This document shows, one piece after another, positions 27,305-35,836 of a stretch of DNA of 64,000 nucleotides; position 1 is the first letter of the stretch; each line of letters starts with the position of its first letter. A program made the translations under genes and the position numbers. The stretch comes from an uncultured Paracoccaceae bacterium (GTDB lineage Bacteria; Pseudomonadota; Alphaproteobacteria; Rhodobacterales; Rhodobacteraceae), in the NCBI GenBank assembly GCA_947495795.1, contig CANMAI010000001.1:310001-374000 (forward strand), read 5' to 3'. Under the pieces are notes generated by a model. It did no database searches and was not told the origin of the DNA. It saw only the letters and a program-made list of their open reading frames with translations.

Positions 27305-27341
27305 CGTGCCTTTCCAAATATCGGGCCCGCTGGCCCACACG

Positions 27342-27842
27342 CTAATATGGGGTTGCAATACCCACAGAGGCAAGGGCGCGCACCTCCAAAGCCTCCATAA
27401 GTGTGGCATCCGCCTCAGTTTCGTGGTCGTAACCCAGTAAATGTAACGAACCATGAAGGATCAGATGCAGGATATGATCTTCCGGCTTCAAATCGCCCTC
27501 CGCTGATTCTGCCATCACCGTCTCATAAGCCAATGCGATATCCCCAAGGCTCGGCCGCCCAAATGGATCTTCTGGAATGGCCTTCGCAGGGTGCCCCCCC
27601 TCTGCATCGGGAAAAAGATCAAGCGCAGGCCAGGAAAGCACGTTCGTCGCCTTCGACTTTCCGCGAAACTGGGAGTTCAAGGCCGAAATCCGCGCATCAT
27701 CGGTGGCGAGCACCGCCACCTCCACCTCAGCCTTTACACCGGCAAAGGCCAGCGCAAGCCCAACGGCCCGCTCCGCCAAAGCCTCAAGCCCCAGCGCCTC
27801 CCAGCGGGCATCCTCCACCACAAGATCAACATGCATGATCAT
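27342..27842 (-). CDS. ybeY: Endoribonuclease YbeY
   Basis: A 166-residue zinc RNase needed for 16S rRNA 3'-end maturation and ribosome quality control. The metal motif HGSLHLLGYDHETEAD (H-x3-H-x5-H) and the conserved substrate residues NSQFRGKSKATNVLSWP are intact. In many alphaproteobacteria phoH precedes it; here the preceding gene on this strand is an enoyl-CoA hydratase 46 nt away, so phoH has moved. Confidence 0.95.
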   Translation of the reverse strand: MIMHVDLVVEDARWEALGLEALAERAVGLALAFAGVKAEVEVAVLATDDARISALNSQFRGKSKATNVLSWPALDLFPDAEGGHPAKAIPEDPFGRPSLGDIALAYETVMAESAEGDLKPEDHILHLILHGSLHLLGYDHETEADATLMEALEVRALASVGIATPY

Positions 27843-27888
27843 ACCGGCCCCCTATCATACCGCGAGACGGGTAGCAGCAGAAATCCTG

Positions 27889-28731
27889 CTACCCTTCAGG
27901 CTCGAACGGCCTGTTCCCCGTCCAGTCAAAGCTGCCGGTGTCCCGCTCGCGAACGGCCTCTTTCCAGCCAATCTCCTCCGCGCGCGCCTTGAAGTTCAGC
28001 CCTTCCGGCGAATGGCGCGTGATCCCGTCAAACACTGTGGCCAGCCGCTGGGTCTGGTTGATCGTGGCCTCCATCGCCTGATTGATCACCATCTTCTGCA
28101 TCGCAAGCTGGTTGATCGGTACGCTGGCCATCCTTGCGGCCAGCCCCTCGACCTCCGCATCAAGCTGATCCTCCGGCACAGATTTCAGCACCAGCCCCAT
28201 CTCCGCCGCCTCCCGGCCCGTGATCTTGTCTCCGGTAAACATCATCCGCTTGGCCTTTTCCGGCCCAAGGCGGTATACCCACATCGCCGTGGTCGGGCAG
28301 CCCCAAACCCGCGCTGGCATGTAGCCAATACGTGCCTCATCGCTCATGATCGTAAGATCCGCGCACAACGCGATGTCCGAACCGCCGGCCACCGCGAACC
28401 CATGCACCTTGCAGATCACAGGCTTCATCGCGCGGAAGAGAGACATGAACGCCTGCGTGTTGGCCCACATGAACTGGTAATCCTGCATCGGATCCCACGG
28501 CATCTCCTGCACACCAGCATTCGGCCCGGCACTCTCGGCATACTCACCAAGATCATACCCCGCACAAAAGGCTTTGCCCGCACCGGAAAGCACCATCACA
28601 TGCACCTCCCGGTCCCTGTCGGCGCGCATCACGGCCTCTGCCAACTCCTGCGGCAAGTCCCCGTCGATGGCGTTCATCACTTCCGGGCGGTTCAGCGTGA
28701 TCCGCCCGATCCGGCCATCTCTTTCGTACAA
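27889..28731 (-). CDS. Enoyl-CoA hydratase/isomerase family protein
   Basis: A crotonase-fold protein of about 280 residues. The start region GRIGRITLNRPEVMNAIDGDL, the oxyanion-hole element AFCAGYDLGEY and the second one VHGFAVAGGSDIALCADLTIMSDEARIGYMPARVWGCP are clear. The catalytic glutamates of true hydratases are replaced (Pro-Ala-Arg-Val after the Gly), so it may be an isomerase or hydrolase of CoA esters. The start codon is uncertain: TTG 28731 has no close ribosome-binding site; GAAGAGGGGG lies 17 nt upstream. C-terminal SFDWTGNRPFEPEG. Confidence 0.85.
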   Translation of the reverse strand: MYERDGRIGRITLNRPEVMNAIDGDLPQELAEAVMRADRDREVHVMVLSGAGKAFCAGYDLGEYAESAGPNAGVQEMPWDPMQDYQFMWANTQAFMSLFRAMKPVICKVHGFAVAGGSDIALCADLTIMSDEARIGYMPARVWGCPTTAMWVYRLGPEKAKRMMFTGDKITGREAAEMGLVLKSVPEDQLDAEVEGLAARMASVPINQLAMQKMVINQAMEATINQTQRLATVFDGITRHSPEGLNFKARAEEIGWKEAVRERDTGSFDWTGNRPFEPEG

Positions 28732-29245
28732 AACTCTGGCGATACCGGCCCCCTCTTCAGCTTATGAGCACAATTCTGAACCTGATCTTTTGCCGGTACA
28801 AGCACGCGTTGGTTCTGTGCTCAATGGCCGCCAGACCTTTCCGGTAAACCTTCGCACCAAACAAACCGCGCAGCACCTGCCCGCGAGGTGGCCTTCCAAC
28901 GCTCCTTCACCGCGCTTTATGCCGGCCAATACGAACACGTTCGAACCATGCACCCGCATCAGACGAGCGCCGCCCAATCGTCGTGCAGGCGCTGCCGTGG
29001 AACGTCGCAGACCATCGACGCGACGCAGCACGATCTTCTGAACAAGCGGTGCTTACCCTTCATTCAATTTGACCCAAAGGCTGAGCACTCCTGATCCAGA
29101 CCGAACTTTCGAGCCATCTCCCCGGATCGGCAGCTTGCGGACAAAGTGCCATTTCGCTGCGCCTGCGCCAATGGCGGCTTTGCTTGCAGGGATCATTGAA
29201 AATGAACACAAAGGGCGTGAGGGTTCTGTGGAGCAGTCACGTGCT
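28732..29245. other. 514-nt stretch without a convincing gene
   Basis: Short frames occur on both strands, but none has a ribosome-binding site, family resemblance or consistent codon use. Fragments such as the AACAAGCGGTGCTTACCC region look like decayed coding DNA. It forms the left part of the low-density island 28732-30696. No terminator or strong dyad was seen. Confidence 0.6.
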
Positions 29246-30007
29246 ATGAAGCTCATATCGTTATTGATTTTTGCCGTATTCGTTTCGGCCACTTCCGCTT
29301 TTGCTCACTCTCCTTATTTTGGCCAACGCGAAAAGGTCGTGTTGCCAGAATTCGGGGAAGTCGAGTTTGCAATTCTGTTCGGTGATGCCATAATTTTTGC
29401 TAATCCTTCGCAAGTCATCGTCTTTGATAGCGAAGGGCACCTATTGGCAGCCACTCCTCTATCGGATGGGCTTATCATTCGATGTAACCGTGCAAATGAT
29501 GGGCAATCGTGCGGCGCCTATGACGCAGTGCGAGGCTTGGTTTATCAGCCCGATTTTGATCAGTGGGAGCGTGGACGAACCATTGTGGAAGATGGCAGGC
29601 CGTCAGGCGATGCATACCCCGAACATATCGACATAACCTATGGTTTTATCGGGCGACCCGCCACATTCGCAGAGAAGATCACATTTGAGTTTGCGGGCAT
29701 CGCGCAGGCTCCTGGCTCAACTCTTTTTGCTATTTTTTGGTGGTTTTTGGCGTTGGCACCGATGGCGCGTCTGTTTTGGCGTTGGCGGAGTAACGATTGG
29801 AAAATAAAGCCAGTGCGGTTCTCTGGGGTTCTTGTAGTTTTCTGGAGTGTTACTGTCTTTCTGGCAATGGCATTCCTCGCTGTATTTTTTCTGCTCTATG
29901 CTCCCTATTCAGTCTTGTTCTTCCTGTTTGTTTTCTCACTAGGCGGAACGGTGGCGTTTGTGGTCACTCGGCCATGGAGCAAGCTGGCGGCAAACCCGCG
30001 CCCATAA
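29246..30007 (+). CDS. Membrane protein of unknown function with exported N-terminal domain
   Basis: A 253-residue product: signal peptide KLISLLIFAVFVSATSAFA, a periplasmic domain of about 130 residues with two cysteines (IIRCNRANDGQSCGAYDAV) and IDITYGFIGRPATFAEKITFEF, then three transmembrane helices (LFAIFWWFLALAPMARLFW, SGVLVVFWSVTVFLAMAFLAVFFLL, SVLFFLFVFSLGGTVAFVV). Codon use is richer in T and A than in the neighbours, which suggests recent acquisition. No family recognised. The upstream ribosome site is weak (TGGAG 12 nt before ATG). Confidence 0.7.
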   Translation: MKLISLLIFAVFVSATSAFAHSPYFGQREKVVLPEFGEVEFAILFGDAIIFANPSQVIVFDSEGHLLAATPLSDGLIIRCNRANDGQSCGAYDAVRGLVYQPDFDQWERGRTIVEDGRPSGDAYPEHIDITYGFIGRPATFAEKITFEFAGIAQAPGSTLFAIFWWFLALAPMARLFWRWRSNDWKIKPVRFSGVLVVFWSVTVFLAMAFLAVFFLLYAPYSVLFFLFVFSLGGTVAFVVTRPWSKLAANPRP

Positions 30008-30304
30008 AAATTCTTGGCTTCACTGGTTGGCAAGGCCATCTTTGATTTGTCACAAACTTGGCTACACGCCGTCTAGCAGACATTCGCCGCGTTGCAGAGC
30101 CACCGAAGTTTGGGCTCTCAGCAGACATCTGACAATTTCTGTCGGGCGAGTTCTCGGAGACAGCGGCTTAGATGGCCGCTCAGCGGACAAAGCTGCCAGG
30201 GGAGTTCCGACGAAATCGTGGACACCTATTTTCAAAATGAGTCTTGTTGGTTCATCTCACTGCTATCATGCATGAGTATTAACGCACGGTTGGGAGTTAA
30301 ATTT

Positions 30305-30520
30305 TTGAAGCAGGTAGACATTGTCAAATGGGTCGCAACCGCAGTTCAATTGGTTGGTTACGGCCTTACTGGACTGAACATTGTCCCATGGAATGTTCTC
30401 GCTTTTGTCATTGGGATTGTCCTTTGGTTCCTTGTAGGCGTCATGTGGAAAGACAGAGCGATAATGGTTGTGCATGTCGGAGCACTTATTGCGATATTGG
30501 GTGGGTATCTAAACTCATAG
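30305..30520 (+). CDS. Small two-helix membrane protein
   Basis: A 71-residue product (KQVDIVKWVATAVQLVGYGLTG, WNVLAFVIGIVLWFLVGVMWKDRAIMVVHVGALIAILGGYL) with three hydrophobic stretches. The pattern resembles a small DUF family that I remember from marine bacteria and phages (VGYGLTG..PWNV.AF..G..LWF.VGVMWKDRAI). TTG 30305 is chosen because GGGAG lies 8 nt upstream; the in-frame ATG 30272 has no ribosome site. Function unknown. Confidence 0.65.
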   Translation: MKQVDIVKWVATAVQLVGYGLTGLNIVPWNVLAFVIGIVLWFLVGVMWKDRAIMVVHVGALIAILGGYLNS

Positions 30521-30696
30521 CGTTCTGCTCTTGCGGTCGAAGTGGGCTCATTCAAGATCTTCGCAGTATCCCGCACGAGGGTCCGGTTTATCCGTCTTTA
30601 CTTCAGATACATGACGCAAAGATCAATGTTATCTGACGTTTAACAGCTACGCGGCGGCTTCGCCTTGGGTGTGCGCAAGAATACACCAAGCTCCGA

Positions 30697-31368
30697 CTAG
30701 CCTGCTTCCGCCTTCAACCCGCGGCAAAACATCCAGACTGGCAGCAGCTTCAGGTAATCCCGCATCACAATCTCCACCAGATCCGGGTCCGATGCCACCT
30801 GCGGGTTCCCGTAATCCCGCCACACACTCAGCCCCTTGTGCCGCAAAAGCTCAGCCTGCGGATGATCCGCCGGAAAGCCATGCGGCACGCGCTTCAGCTC
30901 CGGCGGGTCCACCCGCGCGCCTTCCGCCATCAGCCCTTCCAGCAGATCATCAATCTCCGGCCCCCGCGCCATCACCTCTGCGCGGTAGCCCGGCAAAAGC
31001 GCCTTCCCGAACTCGAAAAGCCCAACGCCCACGGAAAGCTGCGCCACCCCCAGCCCGAAAAACCACATAGGCGCAGGCTCCGGCCCTTCCGGCGCGAGGG
31101 AAATCCGCACATGCGCATTGTAGGGTGTCTTGTCCTTGGAAAACCGCACATCCCGATGCACCCGGAAAAGCTTGGGGCTGTGCGGCGTGCCGGTCAGCCG
31201 CGCCACCCGCTCGGCCAGCGTATCGGCAAACTCCAGCGCCGGGCGCTTGATCTCCGCCTCGTAAACAGTCCTCTGCGCACCAAACCATTCCCGTGTATTA
31301 TGCGCCTTCAGATCTCGCAGAAAATTCAGCGCAGCAGGCGAAAACCCCGCAAAAGCAACATCACTCAT
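30697..31368 (-). CDS. DUF2461-family protein
   Basis: A 223-residue soluble protein whose features (FSPAALNFLRDLKAHNTREWFGAQR, FRVHRDVRFSKDKTPYNAH, SLAPEGPEPAPMWFFGLG, LKRVPHGFPADHPQAELLRHKGL) fit DUF2461/TIGR02453, a conserved family of unknown activity. ATG 31368 follows GGGGG with 5-7 nt spacing; nine more codons upstream are open. It is the first intact conserved gene right of the low-density island. Confidence 0.88.
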   Translation of the reverse strand: MSDVAFAGFSPAALNFLRDLKAHNTREWFGAQRTVYEAEIKRPALEFADTLAERVARLTGTPHSPKLFRVHRDVRFSKDKTPYNAHVRISLAPEGPEPAPMWFFGLGVAQLSVGVGLFEFGKALLPGYRAEVMARGPEIDDLLEGLMAEGARVDPPELKRVPHGFPADHPQAELLRHKGLSVWRDYGNPQVASDPDLVEIVMRDYLKLLPVWMFCRGLKAEAG

Positions 31369-31491
31369 CACAACCCCCACAAACTCGCTACACAACGCAA
31401 CCTCTCAAACCATACCACACATGCGCTGGCCAGAATGTTGTTGTGCGCACAGTTTGCAAAATGATAATGCTGGATCAAAAGGGGAACAAAC

Positions 31492-32037
31492 ATGCCAACA
31501 GGCCCGAAACTCAATGGCACACTCCGCGCCTTCATCGAACGCCAACACATGTTCTTTGTGGCCACCGCCGCCGCCACGGGCCGCGTCAATCTCTCGCCCA
31601 AAGGGGCCGATACTCTCCGCATCCTCTCGGATACTCGCGTCCTCTGGCTCAATCTCAGCGGCAGCGGCAACGAGACGGCAGGGCATCTTCTGGAACAAAA
31701 CCGGATGACGCTGATGTTTTGCGCCTTTGAGGGAGACGCCATGATCCTGCGCCTCTACGGCAGCGCCAAAACGCTCCACCCCCGCGATGCCGGCTGGGCG
31801 GAGGCCGCCGCACAGTTCCCCGAAATCGCAGGCAGCCGCCAAATCTTCGACGTTCAGATCGACATGGTCCAAACCTCCTGCGGCACCGGCGTGCCCCTCA
31901 TGGAGTTTCGCAAAAGCCGCGTCGAAGAAGAGCTCGCCCCCTTCTTCGCCGATATGGGCCCCGAGGGGGTGGAGGCCTATTGGCGGAAGAAAAACACCGA
32001 AACCATTGACGGCCTGCCCACCGGCATATTCGAGTAG
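31492..32037 (+). CDS. Pyridoxamine 5'-phosphate oxidase-like flavin-binding protein
   Basis: A 181-residue split-barrel protein. FIERQHMFFVATAAATGRVNLSPKGAD is the FMN/PLP-binding N terminus and LWLNLSGSGNETAGHLLEQNRMTLMFCAFEGDAMILRLYGSAK the second strand set. The C-terminal YWRKKNTETIDGLPTGIFE matches the PPOX group of putative stress-related oxidases. AGGGG precedes the ATG by 7 nt. Substrate unknown. An exported-protein gene starts 4 nt after the stop. Confidence 0.88.
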   Translation: MPTGPKLNGTLRAFIERQHMFFVATAAATGRVNLSPKGADTLRILSDTRVLWLNLSGSGNETAGHLLEQNRMTLMFCAFEGDAMILRLYGSAKTLHPRDAGWAEAAAQFPEIAGSRQIFDVQIDMVQTSCGTGVPLMEFRKSRVEEELAPFFADMGPEGVEAYWRKKNTETIDGLPTGIFE

Positions 32038-32041
32038 CACC

Positions 32042-32635
32042 TTGGAACGCACCAAAACCTTCCCAAGGATTATCCCCGCCATCCTCCTCTCGGCTGCAAT
32101 CACAACCTCCGCAGCGGCGGAGCAGTATATCTGCAACGTGGTACAACCGGCCCATATGCAGCCCTTCGGTCAGGTCGCCGAAACCTGCACCCTTTCCCCA
32201 AGCCCCGCGCATACCTCCGAGCTGATGGAGGGGTTCCTGACGTTCTACAACCAGTCAGTCAGCTCATATAATTACGAAAACATGCCCAAACCCGCCCCAC
32301 ACGAAACCTTCTACTACCTCACGATTGAAGGTGCTGAGGCCAGCGGCCGGTTCGAAGGATGCATGGGCCGCCGCGAAGCCGCCATCGGTATGCTCTCATC
32401 AAGGTACTTGCCAAAACACTACCACACAGAGCGCCAGACGCTCTCCGCCCTGCCCATCTCCGGTGAAAGCTACGGGCTGGAAAACTTCCAAAGCACAGCC
32501 CACGCCAATTCCGTCTTTCTCACACTCTTCAACCGTGAAAGAGCTGTCTGGACAAAGCACTTCAGAAGCCCCGGCTTTCCCATCGCCTCGGTCTCGATCT
32601 CCATGGACTGCACGAAAATCGCCCCGGAAGGCTAG
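32042..32635 (+). CDS. Exported protein of unknown function
   Basis: A 197-residue product with TTG start 5 nt past the upstream stop; the N terminus ERTKTFPRIIPAILLSAAITTSAAA is a signal peptide. The mature part has four cysteines (YICNV, ETCTLSPS, EGCMGRR, SMDCTKIAP), probably two disulphides, and EMENMPK-like YENMPKPAPHETFYYLTIEGAEASGRFEGC. No family recognised. Coupled translation with the PPOX-like gene is likely, as no separate ribosome site is seen. Confidence 0.6.
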   Translation: MERTKTFPRIIPAILLSAAITTSAAAEQYICNVVQPAHMQPFGQVAETCTLSPSPAHTSELMEGFLTFYNQSVSSYNYENMPKPAPHETFYYLTIEGAEASGRFEGCMGRREAAIGMLSSRYLPKHYHTERQTLSALPISGESYGLENFQSTAHANSVFLTLFNRERAVWTKHFRSPGFPIASVSISMDCTKIAPEG

Positions 32636-32654
32636 CAGCAAGGGAAATACCGGC

Positions 32655-33196
32655 ATGAGTTCTGAACTGCCAATCCAAAGCTGGATCGCCCTTATCCGGG
32701 GCATCGGCGCAAGCACGCACAAAAATTGTCCATGCAGCACCTTCGCGAAGCCACAGCGGCTGCAGGGCTGGAGAACGCAAGAACCCTCCTCGCAACCGGC
32801 AACCTCCTCTTCCGCAGCGCCGAAAATAAAGAAGCTCTCCACAAAATCCTCGCAGCCATCATCACAGATCACGGCCTCACCAACGCAGTCATCCTCCGCC
32901 ACCCGGAGGATCTCACTGCCATTCTCAATAAAAACCCTTTTCCCGAGGCGGCCAGAACCCGCCCCAATCACATGCTCGTCCAGTTTCTCGAAACCCCACT
33001 TTCCAAAGACGCCATCGCCGCTCTGGCCGAACATCCAGGGCCGGAACGGATCCTCGCCGAGGGGCGCGAAGTCTATATCGACTACAAGGAAGGCGTGGGT
33101 CGCTCCAAACTCACGCCAGCTCTGCTGGAGCGTCACATTGGCCAGCCCGGCACTGCACGCAATTGGAACACGATCAGCAAGCTGTCCGAAGGCTGA
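32655..33196 (+). pseudogene. DUF1697 protein interrupted by a frameshift
   Basis: ATG 32655 (AGGGA upstream) begins SSELPIQSWIALIRGIGASTHK, the family N terminus. The rest of the family, SMQHLREATAAAGLENARTLLATGNLLF through GTARNWNTISKL, continues in another frame from about 32726 to the stop at 33196. The break coincides with AAAAA at about 32719-32723: one additional A would give HKKLSMQ and a single frame of about 181 residues. It is either a true mutation, slippage at the A-run, or a sequencing error. DUF1697 function is unknown. Confidence 0.7.
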
Positions 33197-33226
33197 CACC
33201 ACAAGGCACAGGAAACACCTTCTACA

Positions 33227-33299
33227 GCTCCCGCACCACGCTGCCCGTCGCGCAGGGGTGGGTGGGCGGGCTGCGTGACGGGCAGCGTGGTGCGGGAGC
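33227..33299. repeat. G4-loop hairpin element C (29-bp stem, 15-nt GGG loop)
   Basis: The arms 33227-33255 and 33271-33299 pair perfectly over 29 bp except one G-T wobble (33250/33276). The loop 33256-33270 is GGGTGGGTGGGCGGG. The 29 + 15 + 29 architecture is identical to that of element A although the stem sequences share nothing. It starts 30 nt after the DUF1697 stop and ends about 95 nt before the copA promoter, so the G-rich loop is on the transcript of the upstream gene. Confidence 0.88.
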
Positions 33300-33392
33300 A
33301 TCCAGTATCAACAACCGCGTTGAAATCCATCATTTCAGGCCGCGATAGATCATGAATGTTCAAGGAAAATTGCGCTAAAAGCACTCCAGCCC

Positions 33393-33423
33393 TTGACCTT
33401 CCAGTAACTGGAACACCTATCTA
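33393..33423 (+). promoter_or_regulatory. CueR-type copper-responsive promoter of copA
   Basis: TTGACC (33393-33398) and TATCTA (33418-33423) are separated by 19 bp, the long spacer typical of MerR-family activation. The spacer holds the dyad CCTTCCAGT-ACTGGAA, close to the remembered CueR consensus. CueR is encoded directly after copA, so this is almost certainly its site. The position also excludes ATG 33423 as the copA start because it lies in the -10. Confidence 0.85.
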
Positions 33424-33446
33424 TGGTCGGCAGAACGGAATCCACC

Positions 33447-35813
33447 ATGACCACCACACTCCGACTTCAAATCGACGGCATGTCCTGTGCCTCCTGCGTG
33501 CCGCGGGTTGAACAGGCGTTGCGGGATCTCCCCGGCATTGTCAGTGCGAAGGTCAATCTCGCCACCAAAACGGCCTCAATCGAAGGCACGGCCCTCTCGG
33601 AACCGGAAATCGATGCGGCCCTGACGAGGGCCGGATACCCACCGGCAAACACCACCTTCACGCTTGCCGTAGAGAACATGAGTTGCGCGTCCTGCATCGC
33701 CCGTGTGGAAAAATCGCTGCAGGCTGTCCCCGGCATCCGCGCCGTCAGCGTCAACCTTGCAACGGAAACGGCACGCCTCGCGGCCCGCCCCGGAACGGCG
33801 CCCGCCGCCATTGCCGCCCTCTCCAAAGCAGGCTACCCGGCAAAGCTGCGTGCAGCCCCCGAAGGCCGCAAGATCAATGAGGTGGAAACCCTCCGCCACC
33901 GTTTCATCCTCGCGGCCATCCTCACACTGCCCGTCTTTGTTCTCGAGATGGGCGGTCATGTCTTCCCGGACTTCCACCATTGGATCGAGCACACAATCGG
34001 CCTTCCCGCAAGCCACCTCATCCAGTTTGCCCTCACAACACTCGTCATCGCCTTTCCCGGCCGGTTCTTCTTTACCAGAGGCCTGCCCGCTCTCGCCCGC
34101 CGCGCACCGGATATGAACGCGCTCGTGGCACTCGGCGCAGGTGCCGCCTATCTGTTCTCCATCGTCGCCACCTTCGCGCCCACCCTCCTGCCCGCAACCA
34201 GCCGCGTCGTGTATTTCGAGGCGGCGGCAGTCATCATCACCCTCATCCTCCTCGGCCGCACACTCGAAGCCCGCGCGAAAGGTCGCACCGGTGCGGCCAT
34301 CACCAAGCTCATCGGTCTCCAGCCCAGAACCGCCCGCGTGATCCGCGATGCCACATCCCAGGAAATTCCCCTGGAAGAAATCGTTGTGGGAGATCTGATC
34401 GAGGTCCGACCCGGAGAGAAAATCGCCACAGACGGCATCGTCCTCAAAGGCAGCAGCTTCATCGATGAGGCCATGCTCACAGGAGAGCCCATTCCGGTTG
34501 AAAAGGCGAAGGATGCGCCGCTCACCGGCGGCACGCTCAATACCACGGGCGCGCTCACCTACCGCGCTGTGGCTGTAGGCTCCGATACCCGTCTCGCTCA
34601 GATCATCCAGATGGTGGAGGAGGCGCAATCCGCCCGTCTTCCCATTCAGGATCTTGTCAACAGGATCACAGCATGGTTCGTGCCCGCCGTCCTCGTCATC
34701 GCCACCCTCACGGTACTGGCATGGCTCGCCTTCGGCCCCAGCCTTGCCCACGCACTCACGGCCGGTGTGGCCGTCCTCATCATCGCCTGCCCCTGCGCCA
34801 TGGGCCTCGCAACACCCACATCCATCATGGTCGGCACAGGCCGTGCCGCCGAAAAAGGCGTTCTGTTCCGCAAAGGCTCCGCCCTGCAATCGCTTCAGGC
34901 CACCACCCTGATCGCACTCGATAAAACCGGCACGCTTACGGAGGGTCGCCCATCCCTCGCGCACCTCTCCACCACAGGCGATTGGAGTGAAGCGGACGCA
35001 CTCCGCCTCATCGCCGCCGCCGAACAGCCCTCCGAGCATCCCGTCGCACGGGCCATCCTCGCCGCAGCATCCTCCCCCCTGCCGGAAGCCACCCACTTCA
35101 CATCCCTAACCGGCCTCGGCCTGTCCGCAGAGGTGGAAGGCCACCAGATCCTCATCGGCGCAGACAGGCTGATGGCCCGCGAGAACATCGACATTTCGCC
35201 ACTTGCCGCAGAAGCCAGAACCCGTGCTGCCAAGGGCGAGACGCCCCTCTTCGCAGCCATCGACGGCCAACTCGCCGCTTTCCTCACAGTGGCGGACCCG
35301 ATCAAGCCCACCACCAAAGCCGCCATAGCATCCCTCCACGAAAGCGGCCTCCAGGTCGCGATGATCACCGGAGATAACAGCGCCACTGCGGAAGCCATCG
35401 GCAGAGAGCTCGGCATCGACCATATCACCGCCGAAGTGCTGCCCGAGGGCAAGGCCGAAGCCCTCAAAACCCTTCCCGGCAAAACCGCCTTTGTGGGCGA
35501 TGGCATCAACGATGCCCCGGCCCTAGCAACCGCCGATATCGGCATCGCCATCGGCACGGGCACCGATGTCGCCATCGAAGCGGCCGATGTGGTGCTGATG
35601 TCAGGCGATCTGCAAGGCGTCGCCACGGCGCTGAGGATCAGCCGCAAGACGCTTGCCAACATCCGCCAGAACCTCTTCTGGGCCTTCGCCTACAACACCG
35701 CCCTCATCCCCGTAGCCGCCCTCGGCCTCCTCTCTCCCGCGCTCGCCGCAGGTGCGATGGCCCTTTCCAGCGTCTTCGTGGTGAGCAACGCATTGCGGCT
35801 GCGCAAAGCTTGA
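33447..35813 (+). CDS. copA: Copper-translocating P1B-type ATPase
   Basis: A 788-residue inner-membrane pump exporting Cu(I). Two N-terminal metal-binding domains carry GMSCASC (Cys14, Cys17) and NMSCASC (Cys80, Cys83). The transmembrane CPC site is IACPCAMGLATP; the ATPase core has DKTGTLTEG (phosphorylated Asp), SEHPVARAI (HP motif), TGDNSATAEA and GDGINDAPALATAD. The start at 33447 is set by the promoter position. cueR follows after 23 nt, forming a copper homeostasis unit. Confidence 0.95.
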   Translation: MTTTLRLQIDGMSCASCVPRVEQALRDLPGIVSAKVNLATKTASIEGTALSEPEIDAALTRAGYPPANTTFTLAVENMSCASCIARVEKSLQAVPGIRAVSVNLATETARLAARPGTAPAAIAALSKAGYPAKLRAAPEGRKINEVETLRHRFILAAILTLPVFVLEMGGHVFPDFHHWIEHTIGLPASHLIQFALTTLVIAFPGRFFFTRGLPALARRAPDMNALVALGAGAAYLFSIVATFAPTLLPATSRVVYFEAAAVIITLILLGRTLEARAKGRTGAAITKLIGLQPRTARVIRDATSQEIPLEEIVVGDLIEVRPGEKIATDGIVLKGSSFIDEAMLTGEPIPVEKAKDAPLTGGTLNTTGALTYRAVAVGSDTRLAQIIQMVEEAQSARLPIQDLVNRITAWFVPAVLVIATLTVLAWLAFGPSLAHALTAGVAVLIIACPCAMGLATPTSIMVGTGRAAEKGVLFRKGSALQSLQATTLIALDKTGTLTEGRPSLAHLSTTGDWSEADALRLIAAAEQPSEHPVARAILAAASSPLPEATHFTSLTGLGLSAEVEGHQILIGADRLMARENIDISPLAAEARTRAAKGETPLFAAIDGQLAAFLTVADPIKPTTKAAIASLHESGLQVAMITGDNSATAEAIGRELGIDHITAEVLPEGKAEALKTLPGKTAFVGDGINDAPALATADIGIAIGTGTDVAIEAADVVLMSGDLQGVATALRISRKTLANIRQNLFWAFAYNTALIPVAALGLLSPALAAGAMALSSVFVVSNALRLRKA

Positions 35814-35836
35814 AGCGCCCCTGAAAGGAGCCGGAG

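Noticed and set aside
33576-35096. Minus-strand frame of 506 codons antisense to copA
   Set aside because: A shadow of copA, which carries all P-type ATPase motifs.
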